DNA of 64,000 bases from assembly GCF_040183065.1 (NCBI RefSeq), contig NC_091123.1, positions 10,596,001 through 10,660,000 on the forward strand, read 5' to 3'. Under the pieces are notes generated by a model. The model was not told the DNA's origin. It was given only the letters and a program-made list of their open reading frames with translations, and did not search any database. The stretch is from Periplaneta americana. Its lineage: Eukaryota; Arthropoda; Insecta; Blattodea; Blattidae. Of the stretch, positions 30,713 through 42,239 are shown piece after piece. Position 1 is the stretch's first letter. Each line of letters starts with the position of its first letter. A program made the position numbers and the translations under genes.

Positions 30713-31003
30713 TTCATAATATAATAATACCGCACATACAAATCTTAAAACTTGGTATAAGCATTATTAATAAAACGTAAGATTTGATAATGTTCTGCTA
30801 AAAGGTTTGTCATGCTTGCAGTAATCAACGGCTAAGGTTATTATTGTCTTTTTAAAATTGAAATTCTCTCCTCAGCTACTTGTATTGCGCGCGCGCGTGA
30901 AGTACGATGTGGCAATGCTGTACATCGCCTTTCTCTCACTATCTGTCTCTCTCGACGCAAACGCTAGCAGCCGGCCGCCTTCCGAACTGGCGTCTAGTCT
31001 AGT

Positions 31004-32796
31004 CAGTTGCATACATACACGCGAGCAGACACCTACACATCTTAGTCTCGATCGTCTGTATGTAAGTACAGACAAAACTTAACCGAATGCAAATATTTAG
31101 CAAACTTCATTTACTACAATATACAAATATCCGTTACAGATCTCCAAATTTCAGCATATGGTGGCACGTTACGATATGATTTGCCTTCAACAAAATGTTC
31201 CTACCTACTCATCGAATGCAACATTTGACTCTACATTTAGCAATACGACACATTCGCGTCGTGTGTATAAATAACGGGCAACAGCCAATTCTGTTATTCA
31301 CTTTAACTTACATCAAGTTTTAACATTATATTTTAATATTGTATATACTGATATTTTATTCATTTTGTATAACACAAGGTTCGTGAACACAATGCAGAGT
31401 TCAAAATAGACACTCCAACAAGAAGTACGTTCCTTTTTCTCACATCACGTATATAAAATGATATCCAATAGCTACTTTAGGCAATTCGTTAACTTTAATA
31501 TTTATGTATTGAATTCTTATTCATAACTGTAGAACACAAGATTCTCACATAAATAATACAGTACTTTCCATTTGCCATAATTTATAATTACCAATGTTTG
31601 TTTACTCGCATTCAAAGGTTCGATTGGATTGTTTAGAAGTCACCTCAGATAAAACATTGCTCTGTAATTTATTTTTCTCTTTCTTGAATTGGTTTTATAT
31701 TTATAATAAATTATCTGCAGTAATGTCACAAAAAGTCTGAGATTTATATGGGAAATCTCAGACCTCGAGTGACATTTATTAGGACTATTTCGTGAATAGA
31801 ATAAAATTGTAAATAAGATATCCGTAAAATTCGCTCACAAAATGTTAATAATTGTAATTTATGAATGTTTAACCTATTGAGATATTGTGATGTTGAAATA
31901 GATGAATAACGATTACTGCAATAATGAAATTGAATATTACTCAGTAATGCCACTTGAGAAAAGCGAAATACAGGTTTGAAATTTTTAATTACATATATTG
32001 CGCTTTTCTCTTATTATTATAACAGAAATACCTTTTCATTATCTGCTGAAATCATAATTTAATTTAAACATCTTATAGTATAATTACAAATAACCTGATT
32101 AATTAAATGAGCAATTGTTATGCAGGAGTGTCATTTTCTTGGGATTTAATGAATATGGAATTACAAGACGAAAATGTAGATGTGGAAGTAGGATTTTGCA
32201 CTATATTTAGTACAGTGGATTCATGCTTATCGATTTACGTGAAAACAGTTGGCAACACTGACTAAACAAAAGAACGCCCATGCGATAAATTGATAGTGAT
32301 AAATCGAGCTGACTGTGATTGGTTGAAATTCAAAATGTCATTACACTTCATTGGTCAAAAATGGAATGACGTCATATAAACGAAATAGCCCATGTTATAT
32401 GTACAATTCAAAATTTTGTTTTTGTGAATGATATACTTTGTCTTCCAGACAATTCCTGTCTAAGGAAAGTATTTAATAGTAATTAATAATAAATAATAAA
32501 ATATGGACGAAACACGTGTCCATCATTACGACCTAGAAACAAAGGAACGATCAAAAGAATGGAAGAACTGTGGTTCTCTCCGCGTAAAGAAAATTCGAGT
32601 TCACAAATGGACAAGAAAACTCCTCTCAACAGTTTTTTTAATCAAAGACGGAGTAATTAACAACAGACTATTTTTTTAAGTTTGATATTTCCGTCTTTGA
32701 CTTATTTATTAAAATGTCAACAAAGTTATTTTTGCTAATACATCTTACTGCTCGTGAACGTTTTCGCCCCTGTTATGGGCATCATGAGACTAACAT
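31004..32796. other. Unassigned AT-rich DNA
   Basis: Apart from a hairpin at 31725-31778, I see no gene or element that I can support in this 1.8-kb stretch. Confidence 0.4.
31725..31778. repeat. Hairpin
   Basis: AATGTCAC and AGTCTGAGATTT at the left pair with AAATCTCAGAC and GAGTGACATT at the right across a short ATATGGG loop, with small internal mismatches. Confidence 0.8.
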
Positions 32797-33136
32797 GCGG
32801 ATATCTACAAATATGGTAAATAAATGCATATTACATATTGCAAAGAGTTCAAAAACTTTACAAACTTTAAAAATTAAAAAAAAGCTTAAAAAACAACCCT
32901 CAAATTGAAAAATAATAAAGATTAAAAATAATTAACAAGAATTACATATAAATTATGTTTTAAAATATACACATTTAATAATATCATACTAAAATTGTCT
33001 ATGGCAAATAGGAGGGTTGTTTTCTTTAAGTTTTTTTATATTTTTTTATTTTTAAAGCTTGTAAAATTTTTAAACTCTTTGTAATATGTAGGCTAATATG
33101 GATTTATTTACCATACATACAGATATCCACACATTT
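32797..33136. mobile_element. Foldback element with ~110-bp arms
   Basis: The left arm (from GCGGATATCTACAAATATGG through AAAGAGTTCAAAAACTT to AAACAACCCTC) is the inverse of the right arm (GAGGGTTGTTTTCTTTAAG through AAACTCTTTGTAATATG to CAGATATCCAC), with about 105 bp between them. No coding region. The limits may extend further outward. Confidence 0.85.
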
Positions 33137-33821
33137 GTATTTAGAACATGGTATAACTGTGACGACAACTTATTATTCTTCATTATCAATTAAGTTTCGG
33201 GAAAAAATTGTGAAGAAATGTCATATAAAATTTTCAAGACAACCCACCCGCTCATAAGTTCCTGATGACGTAGCAGAAAATTGTTCATGAAGGGGACATT
33301 GAATTGATGACCATTCCCATATTTTCCAGATTTATACCTCTCAGGCTATCATCTATTATATAATTAAAAAGAAACATTGAAAAAAAAATAATTTTTCGTC
33401 GATTGTTTGAAGTTTTGTCTCCTTATAACAGATAAACGTATTGCATTCCCAGACATAGCACATTTCAAAGAAAGATTCGAATTTTTTTTACTTTTTTTTT
33501 TACACAATTATCACGAAGGAAGAGAAACAATAGAAGGGGTAAGAATGAGATAGTCCAAAGCCATACTTTTAGCAAAAGTGTTCTTTGTGCGAATTCATTT
33601 CTTACACACATGGGGAAGCTGCTAGTAAAATATTATAAAATCTACTAACAAAAGACGTAAGTATACGCTGAAGAAATTATAATACCGCATCTAATAGCAT
33701 TGGACTCTAAACCTTGAACACGCTCTCCTGTAAAATTTTGTCTGTGTGGTTTAGGTCTATAATATCATTCTCACCCTTTCAATTAACTTATATTGTACTT
33801 ATCTATGTCATGTTTTTGCAG
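33137..33821. other. Mostly unassigned, with a faint mariner-like remnant
   Basis: At about 33320-33430 a plus-strand reading FPDLYLSGYHLLYN followed by KRNIEKKIIFRRLFEVL resembles the third catalytic region of mariner transposases (SPDLxPSDYHLF). The match is weak, and no terminal repeats were found. Confidence 0.3.
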
Positions 33822-33917
33822 AGTTTCCTTCAAGAAAGGAACGGAGGAAAAGGAAGAGGGCAAAGGACAACGGGGACAAAGAAAAAATAGATGAAGGAAG
33901 AATTTCGGAAGTTATCG
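33822..33917 (+). CDS. Candidate internal exon on the plus strand
   Basis: A 96-bp stretch is bounded by a good acceptor (CATGTTTTTGCAG) and a good donor (CG|GTGAGT). One of the three frames is open throughout and encodes a strongly basic segment, FPSRKERRKRKRAKDNGDKE, then KIDEGRISEVI. Its composition is G- and purine-rich, unlike the AT-rich surroundings. I cannot link it to other exons, and chance splice-like sites in a long intron are common. It would belong to a gene nested in the intron of the minus-strand gene. Confidence 0.3.
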
Positions 33918-34450
33918 GTGAGTTAACATTTTTTCGCATGCTGATATACTAGTAAGTAATATTTAATTAATAATAACATAAATGAAAAACAGAACTACGA
34001 GTACAACTGGTAAAAATAAAATAAAACTCTGTCTTCTTTTCTTATCTCAGGACGGTACACACTACACTTCTGTAAACAATGTACATGTCAAACTCAATGC
34101 AAGGGGGAGGTACACATTTATACACATTTTTTATATCTGGTGAAAGAATGTTTTAATTGTCTCCATTACTTCAAAAGATACCTCTATAAACTCCATGTGT
34201 GTCACAAGTCCAACTGTATCACGCGTTTGTCGCTCTTTTATTCACATGAACGACATAATCCAGAATATTTTCTTAGTTACAAATAATTCAGTCCTTAAAA
34301 ATAATACGACGTGAAAAAAAAACATATAAAATTTAATATAAAAAATATTTTCTGAAGAAATAGGTTAAATATTCGAGAGTATCTTGATATTGTATGTCTT
34401 TAAATCATTTTAATAAATGAATCATGCAAATATTCAATGAATTGTAGAAT
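33918..34450. other. Unassigned DNA
   Basis: No supported feature. Confidence 0.4.
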
Positions 34451-35340
34451 ACAGTATCCCAAATTGATGTATACACTCTTGAAATATTATTTCACGACAA
34501 AGAAATGAGACAGAAATACGATTTTTGCGGTTTATGATTCAGAAGGCAGTGGAAAGCATGGAAACATGTTCATCTGTTTATAAACAAACATGGCGGTGCA
34601 ATTATCGTTCGATGAACGTAAGTAGATACTGAAATGTTATTGGAAAGTGGAGAATGTTGTTGAGGTTCAACGACGTTGGAGGGTTGAATTTGGAAGACAA
34701 CCACCAACAAGGTTAACTATCACAAGAATCCGAGATAAGTTTGAAGTCGACGTAACGGTGCAAGATGCGTAGAAAGGGCGGTGCGGAAGAAAGAGAAGTT
34801 CCACCGATAACGAGAGTGTTAATGCAGTCATGCAGGCTTTTGCACAATCCCGAAAGAAGTCAAAGAGGCAATGTTCTCGTGAGATTGGTATCAGCAAATC
34901 CAGTGTTCATCGAATTTTTCTAGCTCAAAAATGGAACCCTTACATTCCGAGACTTGTACACGCACTAAATGAGGACGACCCAGAGATGGATAGGATGAAG
35001 AGGAAGTGCTGCGGAGTTGCCGCCTCGATCTCCGGATTTAACCCCTCCAGACTTCTACCTATGGGGAGCTCTAAGGTATACAGTGTACGCCACAAAACCA
35101 CAAACACTGGAGGAAGTGAGAGTTGAGATTGAACATGCATGTAATGATATTCAATTAGCAACAAAATTCAGTTGGTATGTCGTTCTGTTGTACGTCGTTG
35201 TTGGGAGTGTACTGTGGCGAAAGAGGGTCTTTTTGAAAATGTACGGGCTTAAGGATTACAAAACAGCAAAAATCGTATTTCTGTCTCATCTCGTTGCTGA
35301 GAAATAGTGTTTCAAAATATGTATACATCAATTTGGGACA
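34451..35340 (+). mobile_element. Internally deleted mariner/Tc1-like transposon with long TIRs
   Basis: The left end (ACAGTATCCCAAATTGATGT then ATACA) is inverted at the right end (...TGTATACATCAATTTGGGAC). A second matching inner block GAGACAGAAATACGATTTTT makes each arm about 80 bp. Coding remnants are MAVQLSFDERK, stop, [40 protein letters not shown] (helix-turn-helix) and, after a frameshift, [20 protein letters not shown] near the third catalytic region. The segment carrying the first two Asp residues is deleted. A clean TA duplication is not evident. Confidence 0.8.
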
Positions 35341-35344
35341 CTCT

Positions 35345-35789
35345 GCGAAACGCTAGGCACCACCAAGTACGATCAATTATAGCCACTGCCATTAAAGATG
35401 CCGATTACAACACCTTTGAAGAAGTGCATGGTCTCTCCGTCACTGGCAGTACACGGCGCATAGATATAATAGCTTTCAAGGAATCTACAAGATCTGGATT
35501 CATAATTGATCCCATTGTGCGTTTCGAAACGAATGAGGAACAGCCAGCAGAAGTGGATAAGGAAAAAAAGAATATCTACAATATTACCATTCCATATTAC
35601 CTCCAAAAGTACCAGCTAGAAGAGCTTGAAGTAATCGGACTTCTGGTTGGAGCAAGAGGTACCGCTACTCTCTTCATGAAAGATGTGTTTAAGTGGCTTG
35701 GAATACCTACATCTATTATTCAGATTTTAACTTTAGCTGCATTGAAAGGATCAATTGCTCTCCTGAAGCATCACCTTTATTCGAAATGA
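35345..35789 (+). pseudogene. C-terminal endonuclease-like fragment of a LINE
   Basis: The open frame reads HHQVRSIIATAIKDADYNTF, then SVTGSTRRIDIIAFKE, GFIIDPIVRFET, EEQPAEVDKEKKNIYN, ELEVIGLLVGARGTATLF and IALLKHHLYSK to a TGA stop. The D...(D/E)-containing RRIDIIAF/FIIDPIVRFE pair resembles the restriction-like endonuclease domain at the C terminus of some LINEs (R2-like; inference). It starts at the right TIR of the mariner-like element, so that element probably cut it. The frame remains open over the whole domain. Confidence 0.55.
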
Positions 35790-36480
35790 AACCAAGTTCA
35801 TTAGCATTCTTTACTTTTTTGTAACACTTGCCTCTCTAAAACTAGGTATATTTCCACCAATCACAAAATGTATTTGCAGCTATGTAGGCTACTTGTAGGA
35901 GTTTCATTGTCAGAACAAAATTAATGGTTCACTGAACTTGTAAACATTTATATGGTTAAGTACTCTTTGTCCCTTGTGTCAGCTTACGAATAGTGAGAAG
36001 ATTTATAAATTTCACTATTTTAGGTAACCATTTTCACCTCCAAAAATACATTAAGCTTTGATAATATTTTATAGCTAATTATTATTCTTTTTAAAAACTT
36101 TAATATTGTTTTATGAACTGTAATTAATGTATATTAAACATGAAAAAGTTTGTTAAAGTGGAATTTATAGTTGCTGAGTTATAAAAATTTTAATTTCACT
36201 AAATGTGTGCTAATGAAGCGTATGCTCCCTCTCTTACAAGGTTTCGCTGACCAACCTGCCTCTATACTGTTAAAGTTTCACTTGCCTTTTTTTCACGGGA
36301 CTTACATAAATTATTTTAATCAGAATGAAGCCCTTCCATTAAAAGAGAAAACCCGTTAGAACTACTTCTTCTCCACTACAAACCTGTCGAATAGAAATGT
36401 TATGCACCCTTAAGGGGAAGTCTTGTGAAATTCTGGTCATATTCTTAAAAAAATCGCATTTTCGTTGAAATTCTTATTTA
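35790..36480. other. Unassigned AT-rich DNA
   Basis: No supported feature. Confidence 0.4.
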
Positions 36481-36482
36481 TA

Positions 36483-38043
36483 CACCCAGGGACAAAAAAA
36501 AACCGGACACTTCTATATTTGCTTGTATTTTGTTGCCAATTATTTCAAAATGAAACAAAACCCATTTAAACAAAATAATGTTTCATTTAGCACCTTATAC
36601 GACAACATTTGAAAAAAAAAATCTGATGAGAAAATTTACAAAAAATTACAAGAGGGCGTATAACTATGGCTTCGTTTGGTCTAACTGTTTTTTCATTTTA
36701 TGATGCCTTAAACATTAAAAACTCTTTTTAGTAACGGGTATTACCCGCTCTGGCTTGAATAACTGCATCAATACGTCTTGGCATGCTCTCAATTTGGTTA
36801 GCATTGTCTTCTTGAGGAATAAGTTCCCATTCTTCGCCAAGTGCTCGCCTCAACTCTTGTAACGATTCTGGTCTCGGTCGTCTATTCTTAACACGCCGTC
36901 CCAGTATGTCCCACACATGTTCAATTGGGTTCATGGCTGGACTCCTTGCTGGCCATGGAAGAACATGGATTCCCACTTCTTGGAGATAATCTCCGACCGC
37001 ATGGGCAATATGCGGCCGTGCATTATCATGCATTAAAACAAAATTATCGCCTACAAATTGGCCAAATGGCACAATATGATCAGCCAAACATTCATTTATT
37101 GTATACCTATCAGCTGTTAGTCTTCCATTTTCAACAAAAACCAACTCTGTACGAGCATCCGTACACACTCCTGCCCAAACCATCACTCCACCACCTCCAT
37201 ACGGCACATTTTCGGAAATGCAACACTGTGAAAATCGTTCTCCCCTCCTTCTCCAATCTCTTTCACGTCCATCAGGTGAGCACAGATTGAAACGGGACTC
37301 ATCGGTGAACAGAACACAGCTCCACTGTCCATTTCTCCAATCCCTGTGATAATTTGCAAAACGCAGTCGTTCAACTCGATGCATCCTGAGAAGTCTGGGA
37401 CCAGTTGCAGGTCTACTTGATATCAGTCCACTTGCTTTCAACCTCCTTCTAACTGTTTTGGCCGAAATTGGGCGTCCATGCATGTTAACAAATTGCTGGG
37501 CTACACTAGTAGCTGGCAGGTTGCGCTCCCTAAGAACTCTCAACACCATATACCTGTCTTCACTTGGATTTGTAGCTCTTGGACGACCCGAACCTGGTCT
37601 TCTGGTATATTCTAGGGTCTCTCTATACCGTTTTATGGCATCATGGGTTGTGCTTCTAGCCATATTCATAACATTTGCAATGTAACGTACACTGCGTTCA
37701 TCATCTTAAAGGGCTACAGCTCGAGCCACATCTTCAGGTCGCATCTTGTTTTAAGACAAATGTTACAACCCCACTTAAACTCAGAAAATATAAAAATAAA
37801 GAAATAATGGATGATAACGATAATGAAGCACAAAATGGTTGAGACAAATTTGTTATAGCTGAAACTCCGAAAGCAAAATTGGAATATTTGGTTGTAATGG
37901 CTTGTTTATAAAACAAAAAACAATCAACAACGTATTCACGTCTCCATAACAACAGATGGCTACCATAATATTGTATGAGAAGATAATGTTTTGCAAAATA
38001 CCAGCAAATATTAAAGTGTCCTGTTTTTTTTTGTCCCTGAGTG
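36483..38043 (-). mobile_element. Near-complete Tc1-like (DD34E) transposon
   Basis: A 1,561-bp element with TA on both sides (36481-36482 and 38044-38045). The TIRs of about 54 bp start CACCCAGGGACAAAAAAAAA at the left and read CACTCAGGGACAAAAAAAAA inverted at the right, then GGACACTT and TATTTGCT.GTATTTTG. It carries one transposase gene on the minus strand with a single premature stop. This is the best-preserved transposon in the window. Confidence 0.95.
36728..37744 (-). pseudogene. Tc1-like transposase, one premature stop
   Basis: Start ATG at 37744 (MRPEDVARAVAL), then TAA at codon 13, then an uninterrupted frame to residue 338, a normal length for Tc1-like transposases. The N-terminal half has two helix-turn-helix regions (around DDERSVRYIANVMNMARSTT and RPISAKTVRRRLKASG) with the GRPR motif PGSGRPRATNP between them. 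The catalytic triad is complete: D148 in LFTDESRF, D240 in LMHDNARPH and E275 in MNPIEHVW, with 34 residues between the second and third, hence DD34E. The gene is inactive only if the stop at codon 13 blocks translation; the internal Met at codon 26 would lose part of the first DNA-binding helix. Confidence 0.92.
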
Positions 38044-38045
38044 TA

Positions 38046-38432
38046 TGTTGAGCAATTTTTAGAGATCTGCAGCACTTAGAACCATAAAAATTATGTCATA
38101 TTTAAGTAGCTGCACTCTTGAACTTCAGTTCCTTGCAAAATATTTTACAAGCTGTTTCCTCACACTTCTTTTTCAGCGCATTTGGTCATATTCGAAGTGT
38201 AAAGGCTCTTACCATTTTGATAGTAGGAACTTGTAATTTTTTTATTCACGTTCTATATACTGTGGATAACAAAACACAGTAGCATTTTATGGTAAACTAA
38301 ATACTTTCGAAATTCAAAAAAATAAAACTTATTTAATCTACACTAAAAATTTAAATTTTGAAGTTGAATTTATTTTAAAAAAATCTCTTCATTTCGGGCC
38401 TATAGATGATTTAAAATTCTAGATATTTAGTT
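38046..38432. other. Unassigned AT-rich DNA
   Basis: No supported feature. Confidence 0.4.
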
Positions 38433-38441
38433 CTTTTCTAA

Positions 38442-38683
38442 CTATTTATTTTATTTTATTGGGCTATTTTACGACGCTGTATCAACATCTAGGTTATTTA
38501 GCGTCTGAATGAAATGAAGGTGATAATGCCGGTGAAATGAGTCCGGGGTCCAGCACCGAAAGTTACCGAGCATTTGCTCGTATTGGATTGAGGGAAAACG
38601 CCGGAAAAAACCTCAACCAGGTAACTTGCCCCGACCGGAATTCGAACCCGGGCCACCAGGTTTCGCTGACCGTTAGGTGTGGA
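38442..38683 (-). mobile_element. tRNA-derived SINE, family 2, with target duplication
   Basis: On the minus strand the head reads CCTAACGGTCAGCGAAACCT with box B GGTTCGAATTCCGG-like, then GTTACCTGGTTGAGGTTTTT, CGGTAACTTTCGGTGCTGG and an A-rich 3' end after ACAGCGTCGTAAAATAGC. Flanked by CTTTTCTAA at 38433-38441 and 38684-38692. Confidence 0.85.
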
Positions 38684-38692
38684 CTTTTCTAA

Positions 38693-39312
38693 GTGTATCG
38701 TCGTAAAAAACCGTCGTGCATGCAACTTAAATTTTAAAATTTGAATAACTCAAAAATAATCCATCTGACCATAACGAAGTTTATATGCAATAATACTTAT
38801 AGAAAGGGGATGAAGTATACAACATATGAAGTCTCTACTTTAAAAATTATAGAAAATATAAATTTCACTCATCACCTACCTTTAAAAAGAAAAATAATAT
38901 GTCCGAGAGCACAGTGGTGGTTTGAGGGTTATTTACGTAAGATGCTTCACGCACAAAGACTTGGTTGCTGTCCACGTGTCACACACCTCGTTTCCAGTGA
39001 TGCGCTCCTTTGCGCCTGCGCTGTGGTTACGTAATCTCTGAGCGCAAACGTTTGGATTTCACCAGTGTGAAATTACTGCATTAGCGTGTCATGTAAATTA
39101 CTTTCTCTTGAAACCGCTGCTATACAGTAGAACAAACTGGGGCAGCGGTCCTCTTTTTGTACGGTGCCTTGGCAGACCACACAACATTTGAAACAAATAT
39201 TTTGACTACTTTGTTGGCGTTTGGCGAAAGCTGCGCTCCAAGTGGAAGGTTAAAGTACTGATGTGCTAATATTTTTATACCAAAAGTTAATTTACATTAT
39301 CAAATAAATAAA

Positions 39313-39313
<1 letters not shown>
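38693..39313. other. Unassigned DNA
   Basis: No supported feature. Confidence 0.4.

Positions 39314-39343
<30 letters not shown>
39314..39343. repeat. (ATT)n microsatellite
   Basis: Pure ATT run at the truncation point of LINE copy F. Confidence 0.95.
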
Positions 39344-39345
<2 letters not shown>

Positions 39346-40064
39346 GTATATGATTATGTCTCGTGACGAGAATATTGTACGAAATGGAAATATAAAAACT
39401 GGAAATTTATTCTCTGGAGAGGTGGAAAAATTCAAATATCTGGGAGCAACAGTAACAAAATATAAATGATACTCGGGAGGAAATTAAACACAGAATAAAT
39501 ATGGGAAATGCCTGTTATTATTCGGTTGAGAAGCTTTTATCATCCAGTCTGCTGTCAAAAGATCTGAAAGTTAGAATTTATAAACAGTTATATTACCGGT
39601 TGTTCTGTATGGTTGTGAAACTTGGCCTCTCACTTTGAGAGAGGAACATAGGTTAAGGGTGTTTGAGAATAAGGTGCTTAGGAAAATATTTGGGACTAAG
39701 AGGGATGAAGTTACAGGAGAATGGAGAAAGTTGCACAATGCAGAACTGCACGCATTGTATTCTTCACCTGACATAATTAGGAACATTAAATCCAGACGTT
39801 TGAGATGGACAGGGCATGTAGCACATATGGGCGAATCCAGAAATGCATATAGAGTGTTAGTTGGGAGGCCGGAGGGAAAAAGACCTTTAGGGAGGCCGAG
39901 ACGTAGATGGGAAGATAATATTAAAATGGAAAAATGGATTTGAGAGAGATGAAATATGATGATAGAGAGTGTATTAATCTTGCTCAGGATAGGGACCTAT
40001 GGCGGGCTTATGTGAGGGAGGCAATGAACCTCCGTGTTCCTTAAAAGCCAGTAAGCAAGTAAGT
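39344..40064 (+). mobile_element. RTE-type LINE 3' fragment, copy F
   Basis: Covers the same region as copy D from KYMIMSRDEN to the (TAAG)n end, but has small frameshifts near 39460 and 39585 and a duplicated GGAAAAATG near 39930 that break the frame. The open part 39635-39943 holds the FENKVLRKIFG and RLRWTGHVAHMGES blocks. Flanked by ATT arrays on both sides. Confidence 0.9.
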
Positions 40065-40095
40065 ATTATTATTATTATTAGTATTATTATTAGCC

Positions 40096-40155
<60 letters not shown>
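40065..40155. repeat. (ATT)n microsatellite
   Basis: ATT array with two interruptions, continuous with the (TAAG)n tail of LINE copy F. Confidence 0.95.
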
Positions 40156-40161
<6 letters not shown>

Positions 40162-40704
40162 TATGCATTTTGTACGATGCTATATTTCCTCCCATTTTGT
40201 TGGTGAACACCAACATGTGAAAGTTGTACTCCAAGAGGAAATTTGAAATTAATAATATAAAAGTTGCAATCAATGTATTTCCGAACTGCACCCGTATTTA
40301 TTGTACCGTTAAACATATTCGTACATGCACGTGTCACTGAAGATCATTGCTTCCATGCCTGTTGAGTCAGTTTATCAAATAGCGTCAAATTGTCTTTAAG
40401 AACTGAGCTTCTACATGTGATTTTGTGTTAACATGTCAAGAACCTATTGCAATTTTTCTTAACATCTTTCCATATACGCCTTATGGCTGGTCTTCTCTGC
40501 CTTTCGAGTAATGCATTTATTATAGATTCCAGGCGTTTCCCTGGTTCTAGATAATTTATCCGTTTGGTATGTCCTGTATGTTGCCCACGTTCAGGGCAAT
40601 CCGGAAAGTTATTGATTGCCCTTGTACTTGTATTTTTAAACTAAAACATAGGTTGCAGGCATTGCAGCATGAACAATATACTCACTAAATTCACGTTATT
40701 TTTT
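40156..40704. other. Unassigned DNA
   Basis: No supported feature. The phrase TTTGTTGGTGTTGGATCTTC beside the array at 41030 faintly echoes TTTGTTGGTGAACACCAACA at 40197. Confidence 0.35.
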
Positions 40705-40940
40705 ATTATTTTTTAAGTTGGTTATTTAACGACGCTGTATCAACTACGAGGTTATTTAGTGTCGATGAAATTGGTGATAGCGAGATGTTTGCCATAGGTT
40801 ACCTGGCATTCACCTTACGGTTGGGGAAATCCTCGGAAAAAACTAACCAGGTAATGAGCCCAATTGGGGATCGAACCCGCGCCCGAGCGCAACTTCCGAC
40901 CGGCAGACAAGCGCCTTAACTGACTGAGCCACGCCGGTGG
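40705..40940 (-). mobile_element. tRNA-derived SINE, family 1
   Basis: Matches the copies at 11670 and 26623: head GCCACCGGCGTGGCTCAGTC-like, box B GGGTTCGATCCCC, 3' end AGCGTCGTTAAATAACC. It has a ~25-bp internal deletion in the body (near 40785). It is followed by an (ATT)n array. Confidence 0.85.
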
Positions 40941-40991
<51 letters not shown>

Positions 40992-41002
40992 GCCTATTAT
41001 TA
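40941..41002. repeat. (ATT)n microsatellite
   Basis: ATT array with one AGCC interruption, the same interruption as in the array at 40095. Confidence 0.95.
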
Positions 41003-41626
41003 TTTCATACGATACAATAATTCCATCCACTTTGTTGGTGTTGGATCTTCATACGGAGGCTGTACTGCAAGTGGAATTTTGGAATTATAGATACCGGTAT
41101 AGGTACTTGTGTTTTAAGGTTGCAGCATAATTTTTCTTTCTAACACGTTGTTATGAAACTTGATGCTATGATATTATGCAGAACTTCAATCTTTAAATTC
41201 TGGCTTATGAAAAACTGCAAAATATGACATCACATTTTGCCTTGGCGCCACAGATTTTTTAACTCCCTTCTACCCTCTGTCTACATAGTCCAGCCAATAA
41301 GACCTGAACTCGTCACTCATCTTTCCGGCACCACAAGGGAAGTGAAGACACGTTACCAGATAGATCCTTAGCTCAGTTGTCATCGTTCGGCAAACACTCC
41401 CGCGCTTATCAACGTCTGCTTGCCTGCCGTCTGCCTCCGGGGTGAGGGTAAGAAAAACTGTGCTAGTTGCATCGTCGCGCTCTGGCCCTATACCTTCCAC
41501 GTGCTTCAGTAGAATCGTCAGAAATCTCTTCTTTCGTTTTAAATCTCATTTTCTTTTGTAGGGCCAGTACTCCCTACCTTTTTCTCTGAATGTGATATAA
41601 AATCTATGCCTTGTGTCTTCTGTACA
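41003..41626. other. Unassigned DNA with one 76-residue minus-strand frame
   Basis: The frame 41500-41270 has unbiased composition (for example DDATSTVFLTLTPEADGRQA), but I recognise no domain in it and find no splice context. It may be repeat-derived. Confidence 0.25.
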
Positions 41627-42010
41627 CAGGGTGTAACTGAATTTTTTTTTTTTTTTTCAAAATCTAAGGGAATGTAGAGGATGATATGGTGAAGATTTTT
41701 CAGCAGGAACCCATGACCGGAAATGAGAATTGGAGTATTTACAGCATTTTGTGACTCATGAGCCAGTCCCTGGAGGAGCTTGTTTAAAACGTAAATAAAG
41801 CTACAGCAGTGATGTTTACTTTTATCAGCTTTGTCATATCTTTCTTGTTGTTTTGAGAGAAATTGGAACCTTGGACTGCGCGCTCCCTAACCTCACCCAT
41901 CCTGACTTTTTCCTATGGGGGTATGTGAAGGCTATTATGTCTAGTAAAAACAGAAAATGGGTTTACTTAACGCATCTTTACAACGTTCGATACCATAAGA
42001 GGTGAGCTTG
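41627..42010 (+). mobile_element. Mariner/Tc1-like fragment
   Basis: At about 41880-41945 the plus strand reads LPNLTHPDFFLWGYVKAIM, the conserved region around the third acidic residue of these transposases (SPDLTPxDFFLWGxxK). A left end like ACAGGGTGTAACTGAATTTT is plausible. The rest of the transposase is absent. Confidence 0.5.
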
Positions 42011-42239
42011 TCACAGTGACACCTGTAACAATGAAGATAAATACTTGCAGTAATTAATCTCATCTGTATTGTAAGTGTATTACCTCAACATTTAGTAAAT
42101 AAAAATTTAATAGGATGTTTCTTATAAAAGATAAAAACAATATGGTAATAATAATATGAATAAATATAATATAATTATAATAAGACAACAAAAATTTAAT
42201 TAAAATTACAAAGAAGTGTCCGGGGTCAGAAAAAACACC

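Larger units (their letters stand above)
29853..31003 (+). mobile_element. Internally deleted TIR transposon
   Basis: The left end ACTAGACTAGACGGCAATTC continues as GGAAGGCGG, and the right end is its inverse (CCGCCTTCCGAACTGG then CGTCTAGTCTAGT), about 26 of 29 matching. Inside, near the left, lie the N-terminal part of a transposase (30047-30385) and just after it an acidic tail. No catalytic core is present. An (AAT)n array lies at 30666-30711. The exact termini and target duplication are not certain. Confidence 0.7.

Noticed and set aside
30872-31082. Short frames on both strands near the right TIR
   Set aside because: They overlap the terminal inverted repeat of the transposon and mirror one another.
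41270-41500. 76-residue minus-strand frame with gene-like composition
   Set aside because: I could not connect it to a family or exon structure; it is kept only as a note within an unassigned stretch.
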